Shown: piece by piece, positions 1 through 8,132 of the stretch
How positions within the stretch are numbered: position 1 is the first letter of the stretch
Layout: every line of letters starts with the position of its first letter
DNA from: Lysobacterales bacterium
Lineage (GTDB): Bacteria > Pseudomonadota > Gammaproteobacteria > Xanthomonadales > Xanthomonadaceae
Assembly: GCA_016718605.1 (NCBI GenBank)
Contig: JADKCY010000011.1
Coordinates: forward strand, 186,001-250,000
DNA length: 64,000 nucleotides
Reading direction: 5' to 3'
Notes under the pieces: generated by a model
Database searches by the model: none
What the model saw: the letters and a program-made list of their open reading frames with translations, nothing else
What the model was told of the DNA's origin: nothing
Translations under genes and position numbers: made by a program

Positions 1-2
1 CA

Positions 3-107
3 GGCAAACGGCGTGTTGCTGTCATTCTGGCGAGGGGCACTGACGTCGAGGATGCGCGCGCCCGGGCACGATCAGCCGCCGCAAAATTGCGAGTTTCGCT
101 GGACTGA
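3..107 (+). CDS. purT: PurT C-terminal fragment (formate-dependent GAR transformylase), cut by window start
   Basis: The first open frame of the window (codons from base 3, stop TGA at 105-107) encodes GKRRVAVILARGTDVEDARA and a short Ala/Arg-rich tail. This matches the C-terminus of PurT, the ATP-grasp enzyme that formylates glycinamide ribonucleotide with formate in purine synthesis; E. coli PurT ends with the similar GRRRLGVALA segment. Only about 34 residues are present, so no catalytic residue can be checked. It is convergent with the diguanylate cyclase gene, about 30 bp away. PurK ends differently, so PurT is the better call, but it rests on a short match. Confidence 0.65.
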   Translation, partial: GKRRVAVILARGTDVEDARARARSAAAKLRVSLD

Positions 108-138
108 TTGACACCGGGACTGATTCGTCCCGACTGAA

Positions 139-1079
139 TCAGGTCGGCTTGCTGTCTGTTGTGCCGACAACCGCTTGTGCTGCGCGGTTACGGCCATTGT
201 GCTTGGCGATGTAGAGCGCACGATCCGCCAGCGCGATCAACCTATCCGCTGTGTGGGTAGCTGCCGGGACACGCGTTGCGACGCCCAGACTGATGCTGAC
301 GTGTCCAATTGGCGACTGAGCGTGGGGAGTTGCAGGTTCGCGATCGCTTCACGCGCCCGCTCGGCAATCATCATCGCCATATCAGGTCCGGTGTTGGGCA
401 GCAGAATGGCAAACTCCTCACCGCCGTAGCGCGCAGCGAGGTCTTTCGGCCCTTTCAGCGCTTCGTGCAGCGCATTGGCGACCTGGCGAAGGCATTCATC
501 GCCTTGCGGGTGTCCGTAGCTATCGTTGTAGAGCTTGAAAAAGTCGACGTCGCACATCAATAGCGACAACGGCTGCTTCTGCGCCTGCCCCCACATCCAT
601 TCGTTCTGCAGGGTGTAGTCGAACTGACGACGGTTGGCGAGACCCGTCAAACCGTCCACGGACGATAGTCTGCGAAGCTCGCGATTGGCCGCATCCAGCT
701 CGCGCCGCATCAAGACAATGCGCTGCATGGCCCGCAATTTGGCGGCCAACACGATCGGATTGATCGGCTTGGCAAGGTAGTCGTCGCCACCGGCAGCGAT
801 GCCGGCCTCGAGGTCTTCATCCGTGGTGCGTGCGGTCAGGAAGATGATGGGTGTCCATTCCCCTGGTCGTTCGCCGCGGCGGATTCGGCGCGCTACCTCC
901 AAGCCATCGATGTCGGGAAGCACGATATCAAGCAAGACCAGATCAGGACTCTCTAGCTGGAAAAACTCCACACCAGTGAGTCCATCCGATGCGCAGATGG
1001 ACTCAATCTCCAGCTCGGCGAGCAGAGACTGGATGTAGGCCTGACTCATTTGAGAATCTTCAACGATAAGAGCACGCAC
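139..1079 (-). pseudogene. Response regulator/diguanylate cyclase (PleD-like), frameshifted in the GGDEF domain
   Basis: An N-terminal receiver domain (residues 1-120, phosphoacceptor Asp51 in LLDIVLPD, Lys104 in LAKP) is followed by a GGDEF domain with DVDFFK and the active-site motif GGEEF (219-223), so the product should make cyclic di-GMP from GTP in response to phosphorylation. The inhibitory RxxD site is not conserved (GPKD precedes the active site). The reading frame ends early at 237. The true C-terminus (HVSISLGVA, then ADRALYIAKHNGRNR) lies in another frame down to a stop at 139-141. The frames join if one base is restored in the G4 run at 324-327 (C4 on the coding strand). This is either a real inactivating mutation or a sequencing error. 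No output domain other than GGDEF is seen. Confidence 0.85.
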
Positions 1080-1237
1080 GGAAGCGACGCCTCCCCACAG
1101 GACATCGGTGTTTCACAGGTGTATGCAAACTATGGGCCGTGTTCACTGATCGTACGTGGGCGATTGATCTGCGGATCGCGGGTAGGCGTGACGACAGGCT
1201 CGGGCCACAATAGGGCTTTCCAGAGAGAGATCGCGCC

Positions 1238-1645
1238 GTGTCCGAAATTTCCGTACCCGTCTCCTTCGGTGAACTGCTGGACAAGATCGCCATTCTCGAT
1301 ATCAAGTCCGAGCGTATCCGCGACGACGCCAAGTTGCTCAATATTCGTCGTGAACTTGACGCCTTGAACCAGACCTGGTCCGCGCATCCGGCGGCGGCAG
1401 TCGACATCGCCGATTTGCGCGCCGCGCTGAAGGCGGTCAACGAGCGCCTGTGGGTCATCGAGGACGATATCCGTCTGCAGGAGAAGGCACAGGACTTTGG
1501 CACCGAGTTCATTCGACTGGCGCGCAGTGTGTACTTCGAAAACGACGAGCGCGCACGCATCAAGCGCGACATCAACCTCACGCTGGGTTCGGCCTATGTC
1601 GAAGAAAAGAGCTACGAGGACTACCGCTCCGCGTCGCCGACCTGA
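1238..1645 (+). CDS. DUF6165 family protein
   Basis: A 135-residue soluble, helix-rich protein beginning MSEISVPVSFGELLDKIAIL, with the conserved SFGELLDKI...LDIKSERI opening and FxxLARxVYxxNDERA...KRxIN segment of the DUF6165 family. The family's function is unknown; members often sit beside LPS or capsule genes, which fits the heptosyltransferase and Kdo-kinase genes next door. The start is GTG at 1238, preceded by a GAGAGAGA purine run as ribosome-binding site. Its last 25 bases overlap the end of the convergent heptosyltransferase gene. Confidence 0.8.
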   Translation: MSEISVPVSFGELLDKIAILDIKSERIRDDAKLLNIRRELDALNQTWSAHPAAAVDIADLRAALKAVNERLWVIEDDIRLQEKAQDFGTEFIRLARSVYFENDERARIKRDINLTLGSAYVEEKSYEDYRSASPT

Positions 1646-2703
1646 TCCAGCGCGGGTTTCGCTCGACGCGCAACGACGCGCTCGAAGGCGTCGATGACTT
1701 CGTCGATCTGAATCAGATCCATGACGCCATCAAATTCGATCCGCTTGCCCCACGGCAACCTGTCGGCCGGTTTGCGTAGGAAACGTTCTGCGGCCGCAGC
1801 GTAGTGGTCGACGCAGAACTGGCGGTCCGAGTAGGGGCCGCTGCGCCAACTGGCGGTGGCGGCATGCAAGCCAATGACCGATGTGCCCAAGGCGTTGGCG
1901 AGATGCATCGGGCCGGAATCGGGCGTCAGCAGCGCGTCTGCGCGTCGCAGCAGCGCAAGCAGTCGAGGCAGCGTGTCACGCCCAATCAGGTCGATCATCG
2001 GTACGTTGGCACGCTGCAGGATGGCGTCGCCAACCTCGCGTTCGAGTTTGCTGGGGCCGCCGCACAAGGCGACTCGCCAACCGCGTTCGATCACTGCATG
2101 GCGGGCGACGGCCGCATACCCCTCGGCATGCCAGTTACGCAAGCGATGACTTGAACAAGGGCTGATGATCAGGGTCGCTTGGTCGCCCGGCAGTTCGCTT
2201 TCGGCAAACGCCTGCGCCTCGGGAAGGATCGGGAAATCCCACTGCGCTGGTGCGGGCGACAGTCCCAGCGGCTGCACGAAGCTGCCAAGCGCGTCCAAAA
2301 CATGTTGGCGGGGCTGAAACGCGATACGTCGATTGATCACCAAGCCATGCAATTCCTTGCTGCGTTCGGTGTCAAAACCAATGCGCTGATCGGCCTTCAC
2401 CCAGGCGGCCAACAGGTTGGCGCGCAGCGCCAACTGCATGTGCAGCAAGGCGTCGAAGCGTCGACGAGCCAGTTGTTCGCGGAGCTGCCGTACCGCATCC
2501 CAGCCCTGCTTTTTGTCGAACACGATGTACTCGATGTTCGGGATGAGGTGCATCAGGCGATGTTCGAATTTGCCGATGATCCAGGTGATGCGGGTTTCCG
2601 GCCACTGGCTCTGCAATTGGCGCACCACCGGCAACACATGGCTGACATCGCCCAGTGCTGAGAGACGCAGCAAACAGATCGATTGCGGTGCTGAGGAGTT
2701 CAT
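1621..2703 (-). CDS. Glycosyltransferase family 9 (ADP-heptose:LPS heptosyltransferase-like)
   Basis: A 360-residue GT-B protein of family 9, which transfers heptose from ADP-heptose to the LPS inner core at the cytoplasmic face of the inner membrane. The N-terminus shows the family opening ICLLRLSALGDVSHVLP with the GD loop. The C-terminal half has the donor-binding region with SSHRLRNW, CGGPSKLE and TPDSGPMHLANALG. I chose ATG at 2703 because homologous sequence starts at MNSSAPQSICLLRLS; an upstream ATG at 2727 would overlap the divergent kdkA start. The gene is divergent from kdkA with 22 bp between starts, so both promoters must be very compact or overlap coding sequence. WaaC and WaaF roles cannot be told apart here. 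Confidence 0.85.
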   Translation of the reverse strand: MNSSAPQSICLLRLSALGDVSHVLPVVRQLQSQWPETRITWIIGKFEHRLMHLIPNIEYIVFDKKQGWDAVRQLREQLARRRFDALLHMQLALRANLLAAWVKADQRIGFDTERSKELHGLVINRRIAFQPRQHVLDALGSFVQPLGLSPAPAQWDFPILPEAQAFAESELPGDQATLIISPCSSHRLRNWHAEGYAAVARHAVIERGWRVALCGGPSKLEREVGDAILQRANVPMIDLIGRDTLPRLLALLRRADALLTPDSGPMHLANALGTSVIGLHAATASWRSGPYSDRQFCVDHYAAAAERFLRKPADRLPWGKRIEFDGVMDLIQIDEVIDAFERVVARRAKPALDQVGDAER

Positions 2704-2725
2704 TTCGCTTGCTACACTCGTGACC

Positions 2726-3565
2726 ATGATTGATAGCCGCTCGCCAGAATCGCTGCGCCACAGTGCCGGAAATCCGGCCTTCGTGCGCCTATGCGATGCA
2801 CACGGCGCAATGTGGTTCGATGCGGAAGCAATGCGCAGCATTCTGGGTGAGGCGTGTTCGCTGACACAAGCCCAATCGCCAGCCTGCACGTCGCGAGCGC
2901 GTGCCCTGCTGGAAGGCATCGCCGAGCAACGATTCGAGACGGTCACCCAACGCGGTGGACGTGGTGCAGTGCGTTTTTTTGATAGCGCGTTGGGAAGTCT
3001 GGTGCTGCGCAGTTACCGGCGCGGCGGCTTGATCGGACGCTGGGTGCGGCGGCACTACCTGTGGCTGGGCGAGTCGCGCACCCGTTGCTATCGAGAGTTC
3101 CATCTGTTGCAGCAACTGGCCGCGCAGGGTCTGCCGGTGCCGCATGTCGTCGCTGCGGGATTCGTGCGCAACGGACTTGGCTATCGCGCCGAACTGTTGA
3201 TGCGCGCCATCCCGGACAGTCGCCCGCTGGCGCAACATCTGGCGGCATTGGATGCCGAGTCCACGCACGCAATTGCCGTCGAGTTGGGCCGATTACTTGC
3301 CCGCTTCCATCGCCAAGGCGTTTACCACGCCGATCTCAATGCCTTCAACGTGATGGTCGATGCGCAGGGAAAACTCTGGCTCATTGACTTTGACCGTGGC
3401 GAACTGCGGCCCCCGGATGCCCAATGGCAACGGGCCAATCTGCAACGTTTGCGGCGTTCACTTTGGAAAACCGCACCGCAATGGGCAGGCGCATCGGGCG
3501 TGGATGTGGAGACGCTGTTTGCCACCTTGGTTTCCGCCTATCAGGCGTCAATGCGCTTGCCTTGA
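2726..3565 (+). CDS. kdkA: 3-deoxy-D-manno-octulosonic acid (Kdo) kinase
   Basis: A 279-residue protein with a small kinase-like fold. The catalytic loop HADLNAFN (residues 201-208) and the metal-binding DFD motif in LWLIDFDRG (about 220) match KdkA, the inner-membrane-associated enzyme that phosphorylates the Kdo sugar of lipid A-Kdo. The match to RFHRQGVYHADLNAFNV is typical for the family in Xanthomonadales. The predicted start is ATG 2726; the frame is open further upstream only because it runs antisense through the heptosyltransferase gene. It is about 30 residues longer at the N-terminus than typical members, so a downstream start is possible. The pairing with the heptosyltransferase supports a role in LPS core synthesis. 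Confidence 0.85.
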   Translation: MIDSRSPESLRHSAGNPAFVRLCDAHGAMWFDAEAMRSILGEACSLTQAQSPACTSRARALLEGIAEQRFETVTQRGGRGAVRFFDSALGSLVLRSYRRGGLIGRWVRRHYLWLGESRTRCYREFHLLQQLAAQGLPVPHVVAAGFVRNGLGYRAELLMRAIPDSRPLAQHLAALDAESTHAIAVELGRLLARFHRQGVYHADLNAFNVMVDAQGKLWLIDFDRGELRPPDAQWQRANLQRLRRSLWKTAPQWAGASGVDVETLFATLVSAYQASMRLP

Positions 3566-4261
3566 TCCAGTCGCGGCCTGCGCTGAAGCGTGCTTGCGGT
3601 GAGTGCATCTTTCGCTATTTCCCTGTGCGCAATGAGGATGGACGTGTCAGTGCTGGCGTGCCTCTGGTGGTTGCCCGTCATCCGGGTGTCAGCTCGCAAG
3701 TTGCCGGTTTTTCGAGGGTTTTTTCGATCCACAAAAGCTGTGGATAAGTCTGTGGGCTAGCGTTGGAGTGTCGACGCAACTCCTTGACTGTGCATTGCTT
3801 TTTCGTCTCTGCGCAAAAATGCATCATTCATAAATAGAGTATATAAATCAATAACATAGAAAAATGTTCTGAGGCTCTGGCGCGATGACGGATGGTTGAC
3901 AGTGGTGCGCTGACGGTGTGGGTTGCGGATGTGGACAGTGTTGCTGCGGTGCTTCGCCAGCGGTGGTGCGGGAGAGCGGACTTCGAACGGTCTGTCAATC
4001 GGTTTTTCGCCCCACCCAAGCGCTGGCTTCCGGGTCTATGCCTTGTGTGAATGATCCGCGTACAGGTCATTCCTGATCTACGGGAGCGCGAATTGGATGA
4101 GACGTTCCCCCACGCGTTAGCGCGGTGCTCTACTGCACTTTCCGCGCATCACTAAGGCGGCGCGCTTGCCGCCACCTGCAAGGGCTTTCAATACTCTGCT
4201 GCAGGCACCAACGCAGAGCGGATAATGCCGCATCTGTTTGTACCTCCTGGCTTGGTTCTGC
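3566..4261. other. Intergenic region without a supported gene
   Basis: Short open frames on both strands lack ribosome-binding sites and recognisable composition. An AT-rich patch at about 3818-3870 stands out in the GC-rich surroundings and may hold promoter elements for pirin-epmA, but I could not fit a convincing -35/-10 pair. Confidence 0.5.
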
Positions 4262-5119
4262 ATGCCCTTTCTCATCCGTGGCACCCAACATCAATTGGAC
4301 GGCTTTCCTGTCAAGCGCCTGTTGCCGCATCGCGAGCATCGTCGCGTCGGGCCTTTTCTGTTGCTGGATACCTTCGGGCCGCACTGTTTTTTACCTGGCG
4401 AGGGCATGCAAGTGCCGCCACACCCGCATATCGGGCTGTGCACACTGACATTTCTGTTCGAGGGTGAATTGATCCATCGCGATAGCCTGCAATCCGTTCA
4501 GTGCCTGCCACCCGGTGCGGTGAACTGGATGTGTGCGGGTCGAGGCATCGTCCATTCGGAACGCTCGCCAACCCACCTGGCCGCACAGTCACACGCCCTG
4601 CATGGTCTTCAGCTTTGGATTGCGTTGCCAGATGCGTTGGCGGAGTGCGACGCCGCTTTCGTGCATGTCGCCGCAGCGTCCGTGCCGGTAGTGAGCCTTC
4701 AGGACGCGCGCATTCGGCTGCTGGCGGGGTCGTGCTGGGGGCAGCAAAGTGCGGTGCCGGAGACTTCGCCTTTGGTGGCAGCAATCATCGAGTTGCCCGC
4801 AGGTGGTACGGTGCGCCTGCCGTTGGCGTATTCCGAATGTGCCTTCTTGCTGATCGACGGTGAGGTGGACGTGCAGCACATGCCCATGCCCGAGGGTGCG
4901 TTGGTCGTCTTGGACAGTGGCGACGAGGTGCTTCTGCACTCCCAGACCGCGACACGGCTGTTGTTTCTGGCCGGTGAGCCGGTGGGCTCGCGCTATCTCT
5001 GGTGGAACTTTGTCGCACGCGGCCGCGAGCGCATCGACCAGGCGAAAGCGGATTGGCGCGAAGGGCGCTTCGGGCAAATTGCCGGCGAACAGGCGCCGGT
5101 CGCCTTGCCGGAGCGATGA
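4262..5119 (+). CDS. Pirin family protein
   Basis: A 285-residue bicupin. The metal-binding motif PPHPHIGL (HxH) and the following GRGIVHSE segment are the hallmark of pirins, which include quercetin 2,3-dioxygenases and redox-responsive transcription cofactors. The C-terminal cupin holds the usual FLAGEP...G segment. An in-frame TTG at 4238 is possible, but ATG 4262 (MPFLIRGTQ) gives a normal family N-terminus. The stop codon overlaps the epmA start (ATGA at 5116-5119), so the two are translationally coupled. The sequence does not show the substrate. Confidence 0.85.
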   Translation: MPFLIRGTQHQLDGFPVKRLLPHREHRRVGPFLLLDTFGPHCFLPGEGMQVPPHPHIGLCTLTFLFEGELIHRDSLQSVQCLPPGAVNWMCAGRGIVHSERSPTHLAAQSHALHGLQLWIALPDALAECDAAFVHVAAASVPVVSLQDARIRLLAGSCWGQQSAVPETSPLVAAIIELPAGGTVRLPLAYSECAFLLIDGEVDVQHMPMPEGALVVLDSGDEVLLHSQTATRLLFLAGEPVGSRYLWWNFVARGRERIDQAKADWREGRFGQIAGEQAPVALPER

Positions 5120-6105
5120 ACATGACTGCCGATATCGATTGGAAGCCTTCCGCGCCGCTGTCCGCACTTCGCTTGCGAGCGCAAGTCAATGCCGCGATTC
5201 GTGCGTACTTCACGGCGACCGCTGCACTGGAAGTCGAGACGCCCATTCTTTCGGCTGCCGCCAACACCGAGCCGAATATCCAGAGTTTCCACACGCGCTT
5301 CTCTGGCCCAGTGCGAGGGGGCGAGCCCCTTCGCTACCTTCGCACCTCGCCCGAGTTCGCGCTCAAACGCTTGCTGGCCGCTGGCATCGGTGACTGTTAC
5401 GAGCTGGGGCGCGTGTTTCGCGATGGAGAAGCCGGTGGACGGCACAATCCAGAGTTCACCCTGTTGGAGTGGTATCGGCTGGGATGGCGCATCGAGCCAT
5501 TGATGGACGAAGTTGTCCGCCTGCTGCAGAACCTTGCAGGCTTGGTGGATCGTCGGTTGACCGTCGAGCGACTCAGCTACGACGCGTTGTATCGCGAGCG
5601 GCTCGGTATTGATTGGCGACGTGACCCGCTGGCCGCGTTGCAGGCCCCGCTGGCCCAATTCGGCATCGATCCGGACGGCTTGGGGCGGGACGACTGGCTG
5701 GACCTGCTGATGACTCATTTGATCCAGCCGACCCTGCCAGTCGATCAATTGTTGTTCGTCCACGACTTTCCACCCAGCCAATGCGCGTTGGCGCGTATTG
5801 AAGGCGAGGGCGAGCAAGCCGTCGCCAAACGCTTTGAGGCGTACTGGGGCCGCTGGGAAGTGGCCAACGGATACCACGAGTTGAGCGATGCCGATGAACA
5901 GGCCGCGCGCTTTGCCAGCGACAATCAGCGCCGCAGGCAACGCGGATTGCCATCCCTGCCGATAGACACCGCGCTGCTTGCCGCCCTGCAGCAAGGCTTG
6001 CCCGACTGCGCGGGCGTTGCCGTGGGCGTCGACCGGGTGCTGATGGCGCTCTCCGGCAGCGCACAGATTGCCGACCAGCTGGCATTCGACTTCGCCCGCG
6101 CCTGA
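5116..6105 (+). CDS. epmA: EF-P--(R)-beta-lysine ligase EpmA
   Basis: A 329-residue class II lysyl-tRNA-synthetase-like protein without an anticodon-binding domain, as expected for EpmA (PoxA/GenX/YjeA). It activates (R)-beta-lysine and attaches it to the conserved lysine of elongation factor P, helping ribosomes through polyproline stretches. Class II motif 2 lies in LRTSPEFALKRLL...CYELGRVFR, with NPEFTLLEWYR after it. Motif 3 is in GVAVGVDRVLMAL near the C-terminus. The ATG at 5116 overlaps the pirin stop by 4 bp. The EF-P paralogue in this window (18966-19532) is the EfpL type with Arg at the modification site, so the EpmA substrate must be a canonical efp elsewhere, with epmB. Confidence 0.93.
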   Translation: MNMTADIDWKPSAPLSALRLRAQVNAAIRAYFTATAALEVETPILSAAANTEPNIQSFHTRFSGPVRGGEPLRYLRTSPEFALKRLLAAGIGDCYELGRVFRDGEAGGRHNPEFTLLEWYRLGWRIEPLMDEVVRLLQNLAGLVDRRLTVERLSYDALYRERLGIDWRRDPLAALQAPLAQFGIDPDGLGRDDWLDLLMTHLIQPTLPVDQLLFVHDFPPSQCALARIEGEGEQAVAKRFEAYWGRWEVANGYHELSDADEQAARFASDNQRRRQRGLPSLPIDTALLAALQQGLPDCAGVAVGVDRVLMALSGSAQIADQLAFDFARA

Positions 6106-6165
6106 TCGCTGACGCCTTTGTTGACCGCGATTCAGTGCGGTAGTCCAAGAGCTGATTCTGACACA

Positions 6166-7953
6166 TCACTCGAAACCGTCCTGGAACACATTATTCCCGA
6201 CACGCTCGCTTGCACCGACATCGACCGGATTCAGGAAGCCGGTCGCCGACTGCAATACAACGCGCGGCTGACCGCGAATGTCGAGCGCATTCAGCGGCAA
6301 GCCATCATCCGTACAACGGTCCAGGAGCGCACCGCCCGCGGCTGGTGTGTAGCGGCCGTCACCGTCGACGTCTGCCAGATTGAACGGACTGCTGATCTGG
6401 TTCAGCGCGGCAGCAACGTTGTTGCCGCGATGTGCATTGCAAACGCCCCCGAGCGTGGCCCCGGCGCTCAGCTGGACGGGGGTAACGGTCCCTGACAGGT
6501 CGGCGATGATGCTACGTTCCAGCTGTGTGGACGTACCTATCAGGTGCAGCATCCACTCGATCTGGTTCCCTTCAGGCTGAAAACCATCCAACCTGGCGGT
6601 CGGCGGCTCCACGATCAAGCTAGCGCGCGTGATCGACAGGTTGCCGTCCAGCGCGTGCACAAGGGTCGAGGTATTGTCGGCCCCTTCATTCATATTGCGG
6701 ACCAGCACTTGTTGCAAAAGGCTTTGCGAGTCGAAGGCATAGAGGACGGCGCCAGTCGGACTCCAGTTGTTGTCGAGGAGGGCGTCTATGACAAAAACGC
6801 CCGACTCGCTTGCATAGATGGCACCACCTAGCGTGCCTGCCCTGTTCTGGTTGAATTGCTCACAGATCCCCTCTGGACACTGGCTCCGATCGTATTTGGG
6901 CCAGAATGCCGCCAGTCCGCCGATGCGGATATTGCTCTGCACACTGTCGATCGCGCCTCCCGACACGGTGGCGTAATTTAGCGAAACGTTTGCGTAATCG
7001 ATCTCCAGCGACGCGGCATCCGTCAGCGAAAACGCCCCGCCATACTTGGCTTGATTCAGGGCGATGACCGCCAAACGCGACAGGCAATACGCCGGATCCG
7101 GGCCATAGCAGTAGGGTCCGCCGCCGATGCGCACCGTTCCACCGGAGGCGAAGATGGCTCCTCCCAACAACGCCGCCGTGTTGGCGATGATTCCGTTGCT
7201 GCCGCCCAGATCGACCGGCAGCGTGCGCCCGCTTGCCTGCACCGTACAGCCATCCGAATAGATGCCGCCGCCGTGGCCACCGGTGTTGTCGAACATCGCC
7301 TGATTCGACAACAGCAGCGTGGCAGGATCGAGTTCCACCAATCCGCCTGCCTCACAGTAGACACCGCCGCCAAGCCTTGCATGATTGTTGCTGATTTCGG
7401 AACGGCTGGCGTATAGACGGGCACCAGACAAGTGCACACCACCGCCCTGACCGCCCGTTTCGTTGACGAACTGATAGCCGGAGACCCGACTCCGTAGCAG
7501 CACCAAGTCGATCACGCCTTGCGCCACGATCCCCGAGCCCGACGTGGCCACTGCGGCAGGAGGTTTGACATCGACGAGCTCCAACGTGATTACCCGGCGA
7601 CGTTCCGGCGCGGATTCAACATGGATGCCCGTACTAAGGTTGCCGCCGGCAATCACTGTGGCCCGAACCGGCGCCGAGGGAAGTAGTCCGGCTACTGCGG
7701 CAGCGCACGACCCATAACCACCGCGGATTCGAATATCCTGGATTCCGGCCAGATTAAGACTGCCCGTGTAGTTGAGTCCGCCAACCAGACGAATATCCGT
7801 GTGGCCTGCATTGAGGGCAGACTGGATCGGATTGCCGAGTACATTGTTGTATGTACAGTCGGTCGTCGATCCGATTGTGGCAAAGCCATGGGCTGACCCA
7901 GTTAGAGCTAGGGCGAGGAGGGCAGAAGCGCCTTTCATATGGTGTGAGTCCAT
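6166..7953 (-). CDS. Secreted parallel beta-helix protein with C-terminal DGFE motif
   Basis: A roughly 595-residue exported protein. The N-terminus (MKGASALLALALTGSAHG) is a signal peptide. The body has repeated Gly-rich turns (QGGGVHL, LGGGVYC, HGGGIYS, LGGAIFA, YGGAFSL, SGGAID, LGGAIYA) typical of right-handed parallel beta-helices seen in polymorphic outer-membrane and pectate-lyase-like proteins. The last residues, NNVFQDGFE, match the xDGFE ending of many secreted proteins of Xanthomonadales, possibly a sorting tag; that role is inference. No catalytic residues or autotransporter barrel are visible. The start is uncertain: ATG 7953 or ATG 7938, neither with a clear ribosome-binding site. 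Confidence 0.75.
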   Translation of the reverse strand: MDSHHMKGASALLALALTGSAHGFATIGSTTDCTYNNVLGNPIQSALNAGHTDIRLVGGLNYTGSLNLAGIQDIRIRGGYGSCAAAVAGLLPSAPVRATVIAGGNLSTGIHVESAPERRRVITLELVDVKPPAAVATSGSGIVAQGVIDLVLLRSRVSGYQFVNETGGQGGGVHLSGARLYASRSEISNNHARLGGGVYCEAGGLVELDPATLLLSNQAMFDNTGGHGGGIYSDGCTVQASGRTLPVDLGGSNGIIANTAALLGGAIFASGGTVRIGGGPYCYGPDPAYCLSRLAVIALNQAKYGGAFSLTDAASLEIDYANVSLNYATVSGGAIDSVQSNIRIGGLAAFWPKYDRSQCPEGICEQFNQNRAGTLGGAIYASESGVFVIDALLDNNWSPTGAVLYAFDSQSLLQQVLVRNMNEGADNTSTLVHALDGNLSITRASLIVEPPTARLDGFQPEGNQIEWMLHLIGTSTQLERSIIADLSGTVTPVQLSAGATLGGVCNAHRGNNVAAALNQISSPFNLADVDGDGRYTPAAGGALLDRCTDDGLPLNALDIRGQPRVVLQSATGFLNPVDVGASERVGNNVFQDGFE

Positions 7954-8132
7954 CAGGGGAGGTGATGCAGAGTATTTCGACACGTCGTCGTAAGGTCTTG
8001 ATCTAGAAATGGAAAAGTTCTGAAAGAAGCTGATAATTTCTGATTTGCGAGCTAGCAGTCGCAATTCAAGCCAAGGCATGGACTTGTCGGCGCAGCCATG
8101 CTTTGGGCACACTGCGACGAGAACGAGGGTGT

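Noticed and set aside
4993..5994. 333-codon minus-strand frame opposite epmA
   Set aside because: Antisense to intact EpmA with class II synthetase motifs; GC-rich codon bias keeps the frame open.
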